From the NCBI RefSeq assembly GCF_003473485.1, contig NC_053049.1, positions 11,160,001 to 11,224,000 of the forward strand: 64,000 nucleotides of DNA. Direction: 5' to 3'. The notes beneath the pieces are model-generated. The model saw only the letters and a list, made by a program, of their open reading frames with translations, was not told where the DNA came from and did no database searches. A program made the position numbers and the translations under genes. Positions 33,426 through 45,415 of this stretch are shown here, piece by piece. Source of the stretch: Medicago truncatula (taxonomy: Eukaryota > Streptophyta > Magnoliopsida > Fabales > Fabaceae). Within the stretch, counting starts at the first letter, position 1; every line of letters begins with the position of its first letter.

Positions 33426-36400
33426 CATGAACAAAGCAAATCAGCATCGCTTTATTTCCCCTATTTCTTCAAAACAAATCGCCCTATTTCTTCAACAAAA
33501 CAAATCGCCCTATTGGAATAAAAGGATTTTGAAAGATTATAGCAACATTTTTTTTGTTAATATTACACTTTTCATCCAAATTAGAACTGAACTCTCTTTG
33601 TTAAATATCTACCACAAAATGCACCTGAATTTTGCAATCTATATAAACAGGTGGAAGAAACATTTCAACAAACAGTTAAAGCGTATCATTTACGGTAAAG
33701 GCCAAATATTCGATAAAAGGAAAATTATTTAAATAAAACATTTTACACGTTGAGGATAAGAATGATCTATTTTTAGGTACATAATATAACATTAACATAT
33801 AATTTTTACAAAAGAATGAAGTAACATTTTGTCAAAAAAAAAAGAAGATGAAGTAACATACCAATAATATAACACTGACATATAATTTTAACAAAAGAAT
33901 GAAGTAACACACGATTGATAAAAATAAAAATTAATATTTTTAAGGTGAATAAGTGTGGTGTCTGAGGTTCGAATTCCAACATCTGCATATATTTGGGAGC
34001 ACATATTTCATTCTCTTTGATATGCATTGAGATTTGTTTTTGTCTACTACATCTACAATGTATATGATCCGTGCGGCAGCACGGGTGGAAAGTTAGTTAT
34101 CCTTATCCTTATTATCTAATCCTAAACTACAATGCACATAACAATTGCAAAACCCTAATCATTGGCTTTGAGCGGGAAAATTGTTATTTAACCACATTTA
34201 ATGGCATTTTTGAATTTCAAATCATGTACCCTTTTGAAATGTGTGCATATGTGCCTAATTAATGCAGATTTTGAAATTCAAATATCCCACCACTTGGAAT
34301 TGTGCTCGCTTCTTTCCAAGGCATGCAGTTACCCACTTCTCAATGCAAAGGCATCTGAACCAAACAAACCTATTTCCTTGCATTTTGCTCTTTCTCCCTC
34401 TCTCTCACACCCATTTTTCTCTAATCATAAAAAGTCAGCGATTTTCAGTCCCTCTTCTCTTCTCTCTCACTCCAGTTTTCTCTCTAAAAAAAAAGCCTCT
34501 TCTCTTCTCCCACGTTATTTTTTTCTTCATTTTCTGACATTCTTCTTCAATTCTCCATCTCTCTCTCTCATTGTTTCTCGCGTAGCTCTTCGTGTCTTAG
34601 TTTGGGTGTTCTCTTCATCGCCGGTCAGCCTCACCAAGGCAATAAGCATCTTCAAGTTTTATTGAAAGAGAATGCTTCTATGCAACAAAATTTTCAAGAC
34701 CTTCGATCCCTCGGTATGCGTTTTCAGTTTCGTTACGTTTTGATTGATTTTAATTTCACGATTAGGGTTTTGGTATCACCGGTGTTGTTTTGATTGATTT
34801 TTCCGATTTGATAGGAAAGGAGCTTGAATAAGGTGGAGTTCTCAGTGAATCGGCACTGTCGCGGAAGGTTTTTCTTTTCATCAACGATCTTCTCTCTCAT
34901 TCTCTCTCATTCACTGCTCTTCTCCTCTCTCATTGACTTTTTGTATTAAACTACCTATACATGTTGTGATAAGCTTTAAAGAATGTAATCCAAAGTTTGT
35001 TCTTGCTATGAAATTTTCCATTGAAAAACTGCCACTCATGTTTTTTGTATCCTATTATTCCTACTCCATGAGTATCTTGACATCATGAGCCATGAGCCAC
35101 TATCATCACGATAATGGGTGTGAATAACTAATATGAAATATAGTTCCATTAGATGTAAATTTGCACAACAAGTATTGTCAATGTTATGATAAAATAGTGT
35201 GCAAATAAATAAACTTTACATAAATTGATAAAGATTGTCTTTTGAGAAAATAGTGATAGTTTTGGTATACTTTGTCGAGGTGGTTTCTGTTTTTTGTGGT
35301 GTGTTCTTGAGGGGCAGCAGGCTGTGTAGTGCATCTTTGTTGGCTGCGTGAGGCTGCTGCTATTTTAGATAGCAGGTTTTTGGTTCTGTCACTAGGAACC
35401 GTTGTGATGTTGGTGTTTTAGGGGCTGCACCTCTTTTGTTTTGTGCCTAGCCTTTTTCTTTTGTTTTCTTTCCGTAATCAAGGGGAAGACGTATGCGTTT
35501 GGTTTGTGTTTTATAGGATCCTGATGTTGTTTATAGCTCACTGGTGTCCTTTTTAATGCAAATAATTAAATAAACTTTACATAAATTGATAAAGACTGTC
35601 CTTTGAGAAAATAGTGATAGTTTTGGTGGACTTTGTCGAGGTGGTTTATGTTTTTTGTGGTGTGCTCTCGAAGGACAGCAGGCTGTGTGGTGCCTCAGTG
35701 TTTGCTATGTGAGGGTGCTGCTCTACATGTATAATGTTTTTCATATTCGAATTATTTCAAATTGCAAGTAATTTAAATTGAGTTTTAAGGTAGTTTTCTT
35801 TGACTGCAAATATAAGGGGCTTATTTCACAAGGTTACTTAGATGTGTATATTCACTATTGAAGCTTATTTTGAGTTTCCATGATGACTTACTTTATCGAA
35901 ATCACGGTGTGCCGCCGCGATTTAGAAAAAGTTATAGGGTGCAGCTTTTACAATAACTAAAAGTTAACTAATGATTTGCCTGAAGTTTCTAATTCTTTTT
36001 ACTCGTCCGATTACAGTCCCTCTCTGATGATTTTCTACAACTATCAGATTTGATTGAATCAACTAAGGTTAATTATTTTGTCCATAATTTTTGCAAGATA
36101 ACTCTTCAGTCTACTGTTTTAGGTCAAAATTAATTTATTTTGTGTACAGAACAATAGTTATGCAGACCACCCATTTCAATAGGATAATGTCAAAATTAAT
36201 TTATGCAGACCATCCATTTCAATAATCAATAATGTTTGTTTGGGTTTGTTTGTATAATAGCAGGTTTTTTAAGATTTGTTTTGTGTATAATGTGTCATTT
36301 CACTCCATGTAGCTAATCTTAGTGTTTGTTCATGAATAGAAAGTGGCTCATAAAACAATTTAAGGGTTCGATTGTTCTATATTATTTTTGCTCATCTCTC

Positions 36401-36812
36401 TTAGTGTTTGAAATTAGTTCAAAGAGTGGTCTAAAAATTCTGCTAACATATGAGGATGACGCTTGCATTGATAGTTTTCAAAAAAAAAAAAAAAACGCAT
36501 CGTATACACATAAATTCCTTGAAATATAATTGTATACACAACGTACACTACATACGAGGTCAACTACGTCGCAATATCCAAGGTGACCTCCATGAATGGG
36601 TTGAAGATTTTAATGACCGATGATAATAGTAATGGCATGAATAACACTTCAAATGTAGTTATAAGGAGATTTTATGCAATCTACCGATTTAAGGTATTTT
36701 TTTAATGTATTTTTTTAGAAACAATTTATTTTGTACCGCAAGCATATTTAATTTCAATACATTTGCATGTTTTGTTTCCAATCGAAATGACCCGTGCGAC
36801 AGCACGGGTGGA
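33426..36812. mobile_element. Helitron-like region with two terminal-type hairpins
   Basis: GATCCGTGCGGCAGCACGGGT at 34068-34088 and ACCCGTGCGACAGCACGGGT at 36788-36807 are strong GC hairpins in AT-rich surroundings. Each is followed by a short spacer and GTTAGT or CAAGT, close to the CTRR-T end of Helitrons. The array at 32911 begins with TC in a TCTTCTTATATATTA context that could be a Helitron 5' end. No Rep/helicase coding is visible, so any element would be non-autonomous. The interior (34200-35000) is CT-rich with short open frames that I could not identify. Confidence 0.45.
35201..35722. repeat. Direct duplication of about 160 bp
   Basis: 35201-35362 and 35558-35722 are near-identical (TAAACTTTACATAAATTGAT, then GTCGAGGTGGTTT and CAGCAGGCTGTGT), separated by about 195 bp of unrelated sequence ending in the same GCAAATAA start. 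Confidence 0.85.
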
Positions 36813-37538
36813 TGATCAAGTTGAAATATAAAGTAAGTTTTCTACAAGCACAACCCTAAATCAACCCTAAAAAAAACCCAAATAAAAAATATTTAATCTG
36901 ACCAACATAAAATATAAAAATAAAAAAAAATGCTTTCTTTTTTGAAAGAATCAACTAACATCGTCTAAAAAATCATTGACGAAAAACAATGAATGTTTTA
37001 TAATTGGAGTGTCTACAATTGGTTCACTCACATTTGACATGTAAAGGAGTGTCTGTCTATAATGTAGTACTAGTACTCTCCCTCCAATTATAAGTACTAG
37101 TACGTAGTTCTAGTTGAAGCATTTTCGATACATAATGTATTCTCTCCGTTATATTGCTTATAAGAAACAAAAGGAAATTATATATTAAGTACAATGTTAG
37201 TTATCGTGAAAGAAATGATCACGAGCACATCATGACAAGGGGCACAGGCTACTCGCAAGGGGTAGTTTGGCTACCCCAACTTTTTCATTTTTATTTAAAG
37301 GCTTTCTATTGTTTTTTAATTTTCAGAGAGTATGAGCATATGTATGTTTTAAATTTAGTTCTCATGATAAATTATTTGTAAAAATTTAATAGAAATATGA
37401 AATCAAAGAATATCACATGACTGATAAGTTTTACCCGAGTAGAACCAATATCACAAGGAAAATGGAAATAGGGCATCATCACAAGATTTTACAAAAGCAG
37501 AAATCAAGGCAAAAATTTAAGAGAAAATGCATTTATGA

Positions 37539-37880
37539 CTAAGAATAACAATTTACATCAAATGCCACATTATTTGCACTATCATTGTCATTGTCATTAT
37601 CTTTATCTTTACCATTTACACTAACAATACCACTACCATTAATCTTCAAGTTATAACCGTTAACGTTACTTGCAACAACAAAATGATCATTCTCCCCTTT
37701 TTTCGTCACCGTCATTTGAGAATTTAAGAGAGTACGAAGCTCCATGTGCATTCCTAAAGAAGACCAGAGGATTAATCCTTTCAAAGCGTTGTTGCTATAT
37801 GACCAAAGGATTAATCCTCCTCTTGTGAATATTAGTAAATGTCCTAACATCTTTTGATTGATGAATCGATCAAAATTCAT
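37539..37880 (-). pseudogene. Fragment of signal recognition particle receptor subunit alpha
   Basis: The 113-codon frame holds MLGHLLIFTRGGLILWS and NALKG. This closely matches the N-terminus of plant SRP receptor alpha (the SRX domain that docks on the beta subunit at the ER membrane). The match stops after about 30 residues. A later part (VNGYNLKINGSGIVSVNGKD, Asn/Asp-rich) may come from the linker of the same protein, but this is less certain. The full receptor is over 600 residues and its GTPase domain is absent, so this is a captured or degraded fragment. The segment GGATTAATCCT is locally duplicated inside it. Confidence 0.7.
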
Positions 37881-38173
37881 ATGATACCTAGTTACAAGTT
37901 ACATAGAAAATGAAATTCAATTCAGGAATAATGTTATTAAAATATTAATTAATTTGAAACAAGATAGGTTAATGGTAGGAAGAATTTGAAGCACCTAAGT
38001 CAAATGATTTGATGCAATGGGAATAAGAAAATCGGAACACAAATAGGATGACACCTAAGTTAAATTGTTAAAAGCGCACGCTTTCATTGATTTAAGGACT
38101 TAATTTAATACACGCGGTTATGAGGTCATTCATCTAAGTAAATTATACTTTTCATTTAATTTATAAAATGATA

Positions 38174-39348
38174 CTCCTTCCGTCCTTGAATAAGTGATCT
38201 ATTTGTAAAAAAAAATTGTTTCAAAATACTTGACCTTATCAAATTTTAAAACAAAATTTGACAATTTTACTCCTTATAATTGCTTGTATGGCTCCATGTA
38301 AAAAAAAGTGTGTCAGCTCTATTGAGTAAATAGTGCCAACTCTGTGCAGATTATAAAAAATGGTTACAACTAAGTAAATAGTGCATGCCAAAATGAAATT
38401 GTGATTAAGGAAAAATGTATACATACCAAAAGGAAATTGTGATTGAGGCAGTGGATCATCTGAGAATATATATAAACATTACTGGTAAAATAAATAAATG
38501 TATAGTGTAAAAAATAAATACTCCTATGAGAATATATCGTACTACGTAAGATAAAAAATTGCAAGTGATTGTAGCAACACTTGAATTTGAATTTATACAA
38601 ATAATCTACACATACCATTATTTGAATTTGATTGTAGCAACACTTCTCCTATTTGTGTACCATCTTCCATAAATAGCTCATCATTCAAGTCAAAAGAAAA
38701 ATGACTTGGTGAAGAAAATTGAATTGTTGAAGTAGAAGGACATTGATTGAAACTAATGTCTAATTCTTCAACAATAGCATTCAAATCGGGTATGTGGTAT
38801 TCTTTTTCATCTTGGTTGTCTTCATAAGAATTGATAATATTTTCATTTAAATCTATTTCTCTCAAAGACATTTTCTAAAATGTTTTGCACATATGATATG
38901 TTTATCACCACTATTGCAAGTTTTTATAGAGTAAAGTTGGTGGGAAATTTAAAATAAGATTGAAATTTTGATTAATGTTTTGGTGGGAAATTTAAACTAA
39001 AAATGAAATTTTGGTTAAGCATTTTGAGAGTGCATTAGTGGTTAACGTAAAACAATCAAACTTTGGCTAAAGATTTAGATTGGTGCATTAAAGGTTGGTT
39101 TACACTACAACTAAGCCAATCAGAATTTGGTTTATTGCTTCAAGTTTCATGGCATAGCAAAGTTTATTTATTGGTTGCAGTAAAAGTTTGTAGTGGAACA
39201 ATTAAAGTAATTATTATTTAAAAGTGAAGGTTTAAAAATAATAATAAGGGCAATTCAGTAAAAATATCATTCTCTTCCTTTCATCTTTACACTTTTCTTA
39301 ATCTGTGTGAAATGATCAAGTAGGTCACTTATTCAGGGACGGAGGGAG
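38174..39348 (-). mobile_element. Non-autonomous mariner-like element retaining transposase exon 1
   Basis: The left terminus CTCCTTCCGTCCTTGAATAA matches the reversed right terminus CTCCCTCCGTCCCTGAATAA. TA lies on both sides (38172-38173, 39349-39350). It is 1175 bp long. It keeps a frame at 38593-38871 on the minus strand related to transposase exon 1 of the full element at 56885-60443; the catalytic part is deleted. Confidence 0.9.
38593..38871 (-). pseudogene. Transposase N-terminal exon remnant
   Basis: The 92-codon frame starts MSLREIDLNENI and includes HFSFDLNDELFMEDGTQIGE. The full element's exon 1 has MTMREIDLNVTP and FPFDLNDDIFMEDDTPIEE. The end (QSNSNNGM, splice donor at the G) matches the full element's exon boundary. 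It has no catalytic domain. Spacing between the two conserved blocks is about 20 residues longer here. Confidence 0.8.
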
Positions 39349-39359
39349 TATTATTTTAT

Positions 39360-39856
39360 GGGTTAAATATATTTTTGACCCTTATAGATATGTCAACTTT
39401 TTGTTTTAGTCTTAAAAAATTTCTTCAACTTTTAGTCTTTAAAAAACTTTCAATCTTCACTTTTGATCCCTCATTTAAAGTAAACTCATATGTAAAATTC
39501 ATATTTTTGAATAAAATTTTTTAGAAAAAATCATAATACTATAAGAATCACTCCCGAAAAAAAATTAGATTTTTTTAAGAAAACATGAATTTAATATGAA
39601 TTTTTATATTTTTGACAATTAAAAATTCAAATTTAATTTGTGTTTGTTAAATAATTCTAATTTTTTTGGGGAAAATATTTTACAATATTCTACATATTTC
39701 TACATAGTTTCATTGAAAAATACAAAAATTAACTTAAAAATAAGGACCAAAAGTAGTGATTGAAAAATTTATAGGGACTAAAAGTGGAAGGAGAATTTTA
39801 GAAGGACTAAAATGAAAAGCTAGTATATTTACAGGGACCAAAAATATATTTAACCC
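39360..39856. mobile_element. Mutator-type MITE, GGGTTAAATATRTTTTTGG family, copy 2
   Basis: Termini GGGTTAAATATATTTTTGAC and (reversed) GGGTTAAATATATTTTTGGT. The exact 9 bp duplication TTATTTTAT lies at 39351-39359 and 39857-39865. It abuts the end of the mariner derivative with only the target duplication between them. Confidence 0.9.
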
Positions 39857-39865
39857 TTATTTTAT

Positions 39866-42284
39866 TATGAGTATCTTTTTTCAAATTAAAATATTTAATA
39901 AATAGAGAGGATTTGAACTTAATTTCTCATCTTTTTTTTTTCTTTCTAAAAGACTAAAATCTTATTGTAATTAAGCTGCTAAAAAAATGTAATAGTTTTT
40001 TTTCCAAAAAAAAATGCAATAATTAGGAAGTTGGTCGATTGCTTATTATTTTTTTACTCAAAAAGCTAAGAAAATTAGTCAGGATTCTAATTAGGAATTT
40101 CATATTATTCAATTGCTAAAAATATATTCATAAATTGGTCAAAAAGAAATTTTTAGTAAAATAAATAAACTTGAATGTTATACTTACTATAATATTTTAA
40201 CTTTTTCCGGTCAAAAAATTTGTTAGAATTCTAAAAGCATTTATTACTATTTTTTTTCACCGTCAACTACATCTTGAACAAAATTGCATTCGTCATACCT
40301 CAACTTAATTTCATATAACGATTTCGTGCTTATCTTTTTATCATGTTATATTTGTCCTTTTGGTATGTTTGCATATGAGTTTTCAAGCATCAAATCTAAA
40401 TTCATATGAAAGCATGAGTGAAGAACCATAAATTTGAACATTAAGAGATTATATCAAAATGAAATCATAGATTTGCATCTTGAAAAGTCATTTGCAAATT
40501 GATTAAATGACGAAAATGACATGAAAAAAGATAAATGACGAAAACGTTATCTGAAATTAAATTAACAGAGGACGAATTTAATTTTGCCCATTTTTTTACT
40601 AGTTTGAATAGTGGATTCAAAGATATTCAAATGGATGGAGTCAAGGTAATGCATTTTCTGATATGCGTATTATTGGTTCCATCCCCTATATTCCATTTGA
40701 AACCTTTGAGAACAATTAGTCGTTAAACGAAATCCAGACACATTACTAATCTCTTAAGCTTTGCTGTAATGTCCATTCTTGGATACAAGTAACATAGCAG
40801 TTACTTGAGATGTTAGCTATATATTTATTTATTTATCACTTGAGATGTCAGTTCAATGGTAAAACTTACATTTTAATTTCAAACGACGAAGTTCAAATTC
40901 TCTCTAAGGTGGTTGTAACATGGCAATTAGTTTTCACTATTTTATAGTAGTGTTTTTTAGGTAGTACTTCAAGTAATAGTTGGTAGCTTTGTTCCTCTCA
41001 TTTTATCTTATTATTCTTATGAACTATTTTGTCCAATTTAAATTTAGAAGTTTAATTTCAAATATATCATCTAAAAATTAAGAATTTGAATTTCTTCTTT
41101 ATTATTAAAATACATTATCCTTTCTTTATATGGATAAAACACCAATCAAGAGACAACCTGGCCTTCTCCATCTACTATAACCACATAAATACACATTGTT
41201 CTCTCACTTAGAAATAATTTATATGTAAAGATTCACCACACACCCAAATGACCAAAGGGCTCTCTCTAGTCTCTATCTCTACCTTTGCAGTTGTAAGAGA
41301 GCAGTTTGTGGAATTTATCCACATCCATGAAACCAAGCAATGATTTTATGGCTCTTTATTTGACCAACATATACTAAAAGCTAGCTAGCTCCAGAAGCAT
41401 GGATATGGATAGAGACATCAGATACGATATGTACACTAATACACCAACCCGCTAATATTTTGAAAAGGTCGCATAATTCAATGTAAATATATATGTGTCA
41501 GTGTCGTATCAGTGTCGGACAGAACACATGTCTGATACCGAAATACGCCTAATCTGAGAAGTGTCGATATTTCATAATGCATAAAAGAGAAATCTCAGTA
41601 ATCATTCTGTCATATTGAGTCATGTACTTTGGTCTGAGAAATCACTGACTCATTGGTCTCAGTCCGACAAGTAAGATAGCATGGCCATAATGGGGAGAGT
41701 GAGTGGGTCTCTGAATCATAGAAACTCTGGCATGCAAACAAGGATTATCAAACACAGTACTTACTTGTCACTTGTGATATATCTATATATAATCCTTACA
41801 TATATCATTTATAGAATGATAAAATGGTAATCAAATTCGTCTTTATCTCTTTATATGATATTATTCACTTAGTTTCAAATATATATATCCCTCACATTAC
41901 TAAAACATAATATAACATTACATATAATCCTCATAGCAAATACCAGCTGGAGGATAAATCTGAGCAAATATGGAGAATATAAAAGTGTGAGAGAAGAAAA
42001 GAAGATCTTGATAGAGAGCATAGCTCACATACGAAAAGAGAAGGGACCCCGGCTAAGCAAATGTGAGTATCAGTCAAAGAAAATCAGTGTTATCTGCCAT
42101 CTCAGTCACTACTTTTGCAGCATCTGGAAAGTGGATAAATAAAAAAAATGAAAAGGTTTTGCTAAGTTATTGGATTGTGTTGTACAAACTATCTCAAAAT
42201 GATGAAATACAATGCCCTTCTTTTCCCCACTTGATCACTTATCTAGAAGTTATATTTTTGTACTAAGCAATACATTTTGAGACT
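39866..42284. other. Gene-free stretch
   Basis: No gene is supported. 40848-40925 has SINE-like boxes (GTCAGTTCAATGGTAAAA, then GAAGTTCAAATTCTC), too degraded to call. 41420-41560, with GTGTCGTATCAGTGTCGGAC and a reversed relative, looks like a dispersed repeat. Frames at 40535 and 42063 have no recognisable content. Confidence 0.5.
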
Positions 42285-42293
42285 TAATAATAT

Positions 42294-42468
42294 GGAGAAT
42301 GCTAACCACTGCCCTAAGGGCATTGGTTAAGCATTCAAAATAAGTAAGTTTTTAAAAAAAATTGTGTAATCATTATTTGATCAAAAGTAACATCTTATAT
42401 TTCTAAGACAAAAATTTTATTTGTAGATTCCTTAATCATTGCCCTGAGGGCACCGGTTAGGAAGACCC
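42294..42468. mobile_element. Small Mutator-type MITE (GCTAACYRGTGC family), copy 2
   Basis: The exact 9 bp duplication TAATAATAT lies at 42285-42293 and 42469-42477. Inverted ends GCTAACCACTGCCCTAAGGG and (reversed) CTAACCGGTGCCCTCAGGGC. It is 175 bp long and non-coding. Confidence 0.85.
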
Positions 42469-43199
42469 TAATAATATATACCTTGAACCTTATATAGTGA
42501 GAAATGTTTTGCATCTAAACACACAAATTCATCAGCTATAAACTGAAAAGTTTTGCATCTATACTTCATTTTTAGCTAGCTAGGTTTAGAGTTAAACTAC
42601 ACAAGAACATTATCTCTGTGTTTTTGTTCTTCTCTTCATTCATAGCAGCATAGGAAGTGAGAAATTAAAATTAAACTACTAATATTGATTTGTGGAATTC
42701 TTCATGTCTTCATTACTGAACATAAAATTAATGTCAAATGAAAAAACATAGAAGAAACCCTGTTTCATTACCTGGATAACAATTAACCAAACTGTAGAAT
42801 ATATGCTTTTGAATTTCACATTTATAGTACTATTGTTGAAGTTCTTCAATTCATTTAGCTTTGATATGCAGACTTTAAACAGGAAGAGGTTAAAAATTCA
42901 AATTCAAGTGGTACATAGATACTCTTTATTTGAATTATAGAATCCAAACCATATTTCGGATTGTATAATATGAACAATGTGAAAATTGAAGGCAAGCCTA
43001 GAGCTATACCGATGTTCGGTGCTTGTAAATATATGGTTCGACAACTACAATCTGAACACCTTTTAGATAATAGAATATGAAATCTGTCAAACCCCACATA
43101 AGATCATTTTATAAGTAAAATATAGTGTATAGATAGACACATTTTGGATTATATAATCCGAAACTTTAATAAACAGTTTAAATTATATATAATCTGATT

Positions 43200-43440
43200 T
43201 TTTTTTTTAGACAACATAGAAATTATATTAAAATAGAAAAAGGAAGTACAAGACTGGGGGCAATGACCTTACCAGTAAACCACAAAATCAAAACCCAACG
43301 GGTGATACAACAATATGGTACAAAGTGGTAAAATACAAACAACAACTCCAAACAATCACTGCCACGGACAATCCAGCGAACCCACGTATGAGCGCGAAAC
43401 CGAATTGCAAAAATGATGATCCATATTGATTTGAACATGC
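43200..43440 (-). mobile_element. LINE 3' tail
   Basis: Read on the minus strand the sequence ends CTTCCTTTTTCTATTTTAAT, ATAATTTCTATGTTGTCT and an A run at 43210-43200, the usual plant LINE 3' terminus. No zf-RVT coding is recognisable in it. Confidence 0.55.
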
Positions 43441-43599
43441 ATACAAGAAAATTATAAAAAAAAATAATAAATTAAACCATATGAAACAACGCATGTGAAA
43501 CATTGATTAAGCAATGTAGTACAAATATTGATAGGTTATATCAAAATATTCAAAGACAATTTCAAAACAAATATTGTTCAAATGTTACATTAACAACAT

Positions 43600-45415
43600 A
43601 AAACTACTGGGTAGCCCTAGCACCTCTACTACCCCATACCATGCCTACGACGATACATGTTCCCTTCATGAACCCCTTCAGAATTGCATTCAAACTCTCA
43701 TAAGTTGCACTCCCCTGCTCGACCACACCACTACCCATGATGCGTCTCTGATGTGCCCTAAATTGTTGGTCATGTCTAACCTCTTGTTTAGGTGGCCTCG
43801 GGATATGAACATCCTCTAACGGAGTTATGATGTATGAATGTGAAATGGCAGAAAACCAGATCATGTATCCAGATGTTGTCCCTAGACTAGTTGGAGCAAT
43901 TAGCAAACCCAAATCCTCCACTCTCAGCACATAAGTAATATACTAAATGTAGCGGTGATTGATCTCCTACCCGATCATTTTGAAACTTGAGATGTCATGT
44001 GGATGTTGGGGATGGTTTGGACATAACCAAACTGGTGCAGTACCTGCTCCGACAAATATCAGACCCGACAAGGTCCGTATTTGAGTCATCCAGAGTAAAG
44101 AGTTATTCGCTTGAATGAACATGTCTCGCGGTAGTCCTGATATGGGTTCATGAATACAGAGCTAAGATCCATACATGTGGTCTTGATGAGCTCGTGTGGG
44201 ATCTATAAACACTTGATCCTTTAAGAAATATAACATCATGGCATGTGTGTGTAAGCGTGTCGATCCTCCTTGTATCCAACCCCAATAATCTGTAGCCCCG
44301 ACTTCCTAAAAATGTAGGAATGTCCAAGCCTGTATCAACACCAACATATCAGTATAAATAACATGTTTACATGTAAATAAATAAGCAACTTATTATAGTT
44401 TATACCTTTAACAAGGTGAACTATCCATCCATCTGTGAAGTCATATAACGGTCTCCACTATTGAGCTCCTTGTACAGGTAAGCAAAGGTATGTGTAACCG
44501 GAAACCAGCTCCAGGTCACGGAAGCACCTCATGTATGCCACATCCACATAGTTAGTGCTCGTTTCAGTGAAAAGTATGATACCTACCAAGTAAAGCATAT
44601 ATATATGGATAGCATGGTCTCTCTTCACCTGCATACCTTCAACATCGACATCTTCCTAAGCGTCAAACTGCTTCCTAAATACGTTTCTTAAAATATGCCC
44701 TTAACTAGGCAAAATGCGAATGAACACCCTTCGTTTTTCTCACCTGATACTCAACCTCAACAACATTAAACTCCATAAAGTGTCACTGTCATCTTCTCAA
44801 TTACAAGATGGAAGCTAGAGGTCTCCTCGTTCGATCTCTCAACAAAGTAGATAACAAGCAATGGTCAAGAATAGGACAACTGACATGTTATAGCCATTAA
44901 AGACCTCTAGCTCGTATAGTGTCTTAGAACCATCGCTCTTGTATCTTATCTAAATTTTCATCATGTAGAGTCTGAAGCTTTTTTCCATTGTTAATGCATT
45001 TTAAATTGTCACTTCACTACGAAAAATAAAAATTTATATCAATATACGCTTTAGTTCAATTTACATTAATAAAATAAACATAGCCTTCAATTTACATTAA
45101 AATATTGTATATAAAATGAAAGTTATAGAATATTATTACTCGATTAAACATGTGATAAGCCACATAAAGACGGTACAAGGTGAGCACAAACAAGTCATGT
45201 GGGCCACCATGATAGTCATCTAGCGGTTGTGGATTCACCTCCATGTTCTCCTCCATATTGTCATGCACAGGCTAGGGCTTGGGATGTGGTTCAGACTCGT
45301 TCACCTGAGATGGTCCGAAGCTATAAGCATGGTGACCCCTGCCCTCGCGTTTTCCCACTATCCCTTTCGTTTCATTCCACTTCGCCCGCTCTCACCTAGC
45401 AGAAGTAGTCATGGT
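43600..45415 (-). pseudogene. Decayed plant mobile domain (PMD, MAIN-like) gene
   Basis: Minus-strand fragments in order: HHAYSFGPSQVNESEPHPKP (about 45350-45270), PQPLDDYHGGPHDLFVLTLY (about 45235-45170), GIILFTETSTNYVDVAYMRC with FRDLELVSGYTYLCLPVQ (about 44590-44470), ELNSGDRYMTSQMDG in another frame, and MIWFSAISHSYIITP with PRPPKQEVRHDQQFRAHQRR (43870-43720). These match the plant mobile domain, a transposase-associated domain found in some Mutator-like and Gypsy elements and in the host MAIN proteins. Frameshifts and stops separate the parts. Whether it belonged to a transposon or a host gene is unclear; the flanking palindromes favour a mobile origin. Confidence 0.75.

Noticed and set aside
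34201..34793. Overlapping frames of 63-154 codons as genes
   Set aside because: They come from a CT-rich stretch, share no known motif and lie in a Helitron-like region.
37154..37381. 75-codon frame as a gene
   Set aside because: No recognisable motifs and no conserved neighbour; it appears to be chance.
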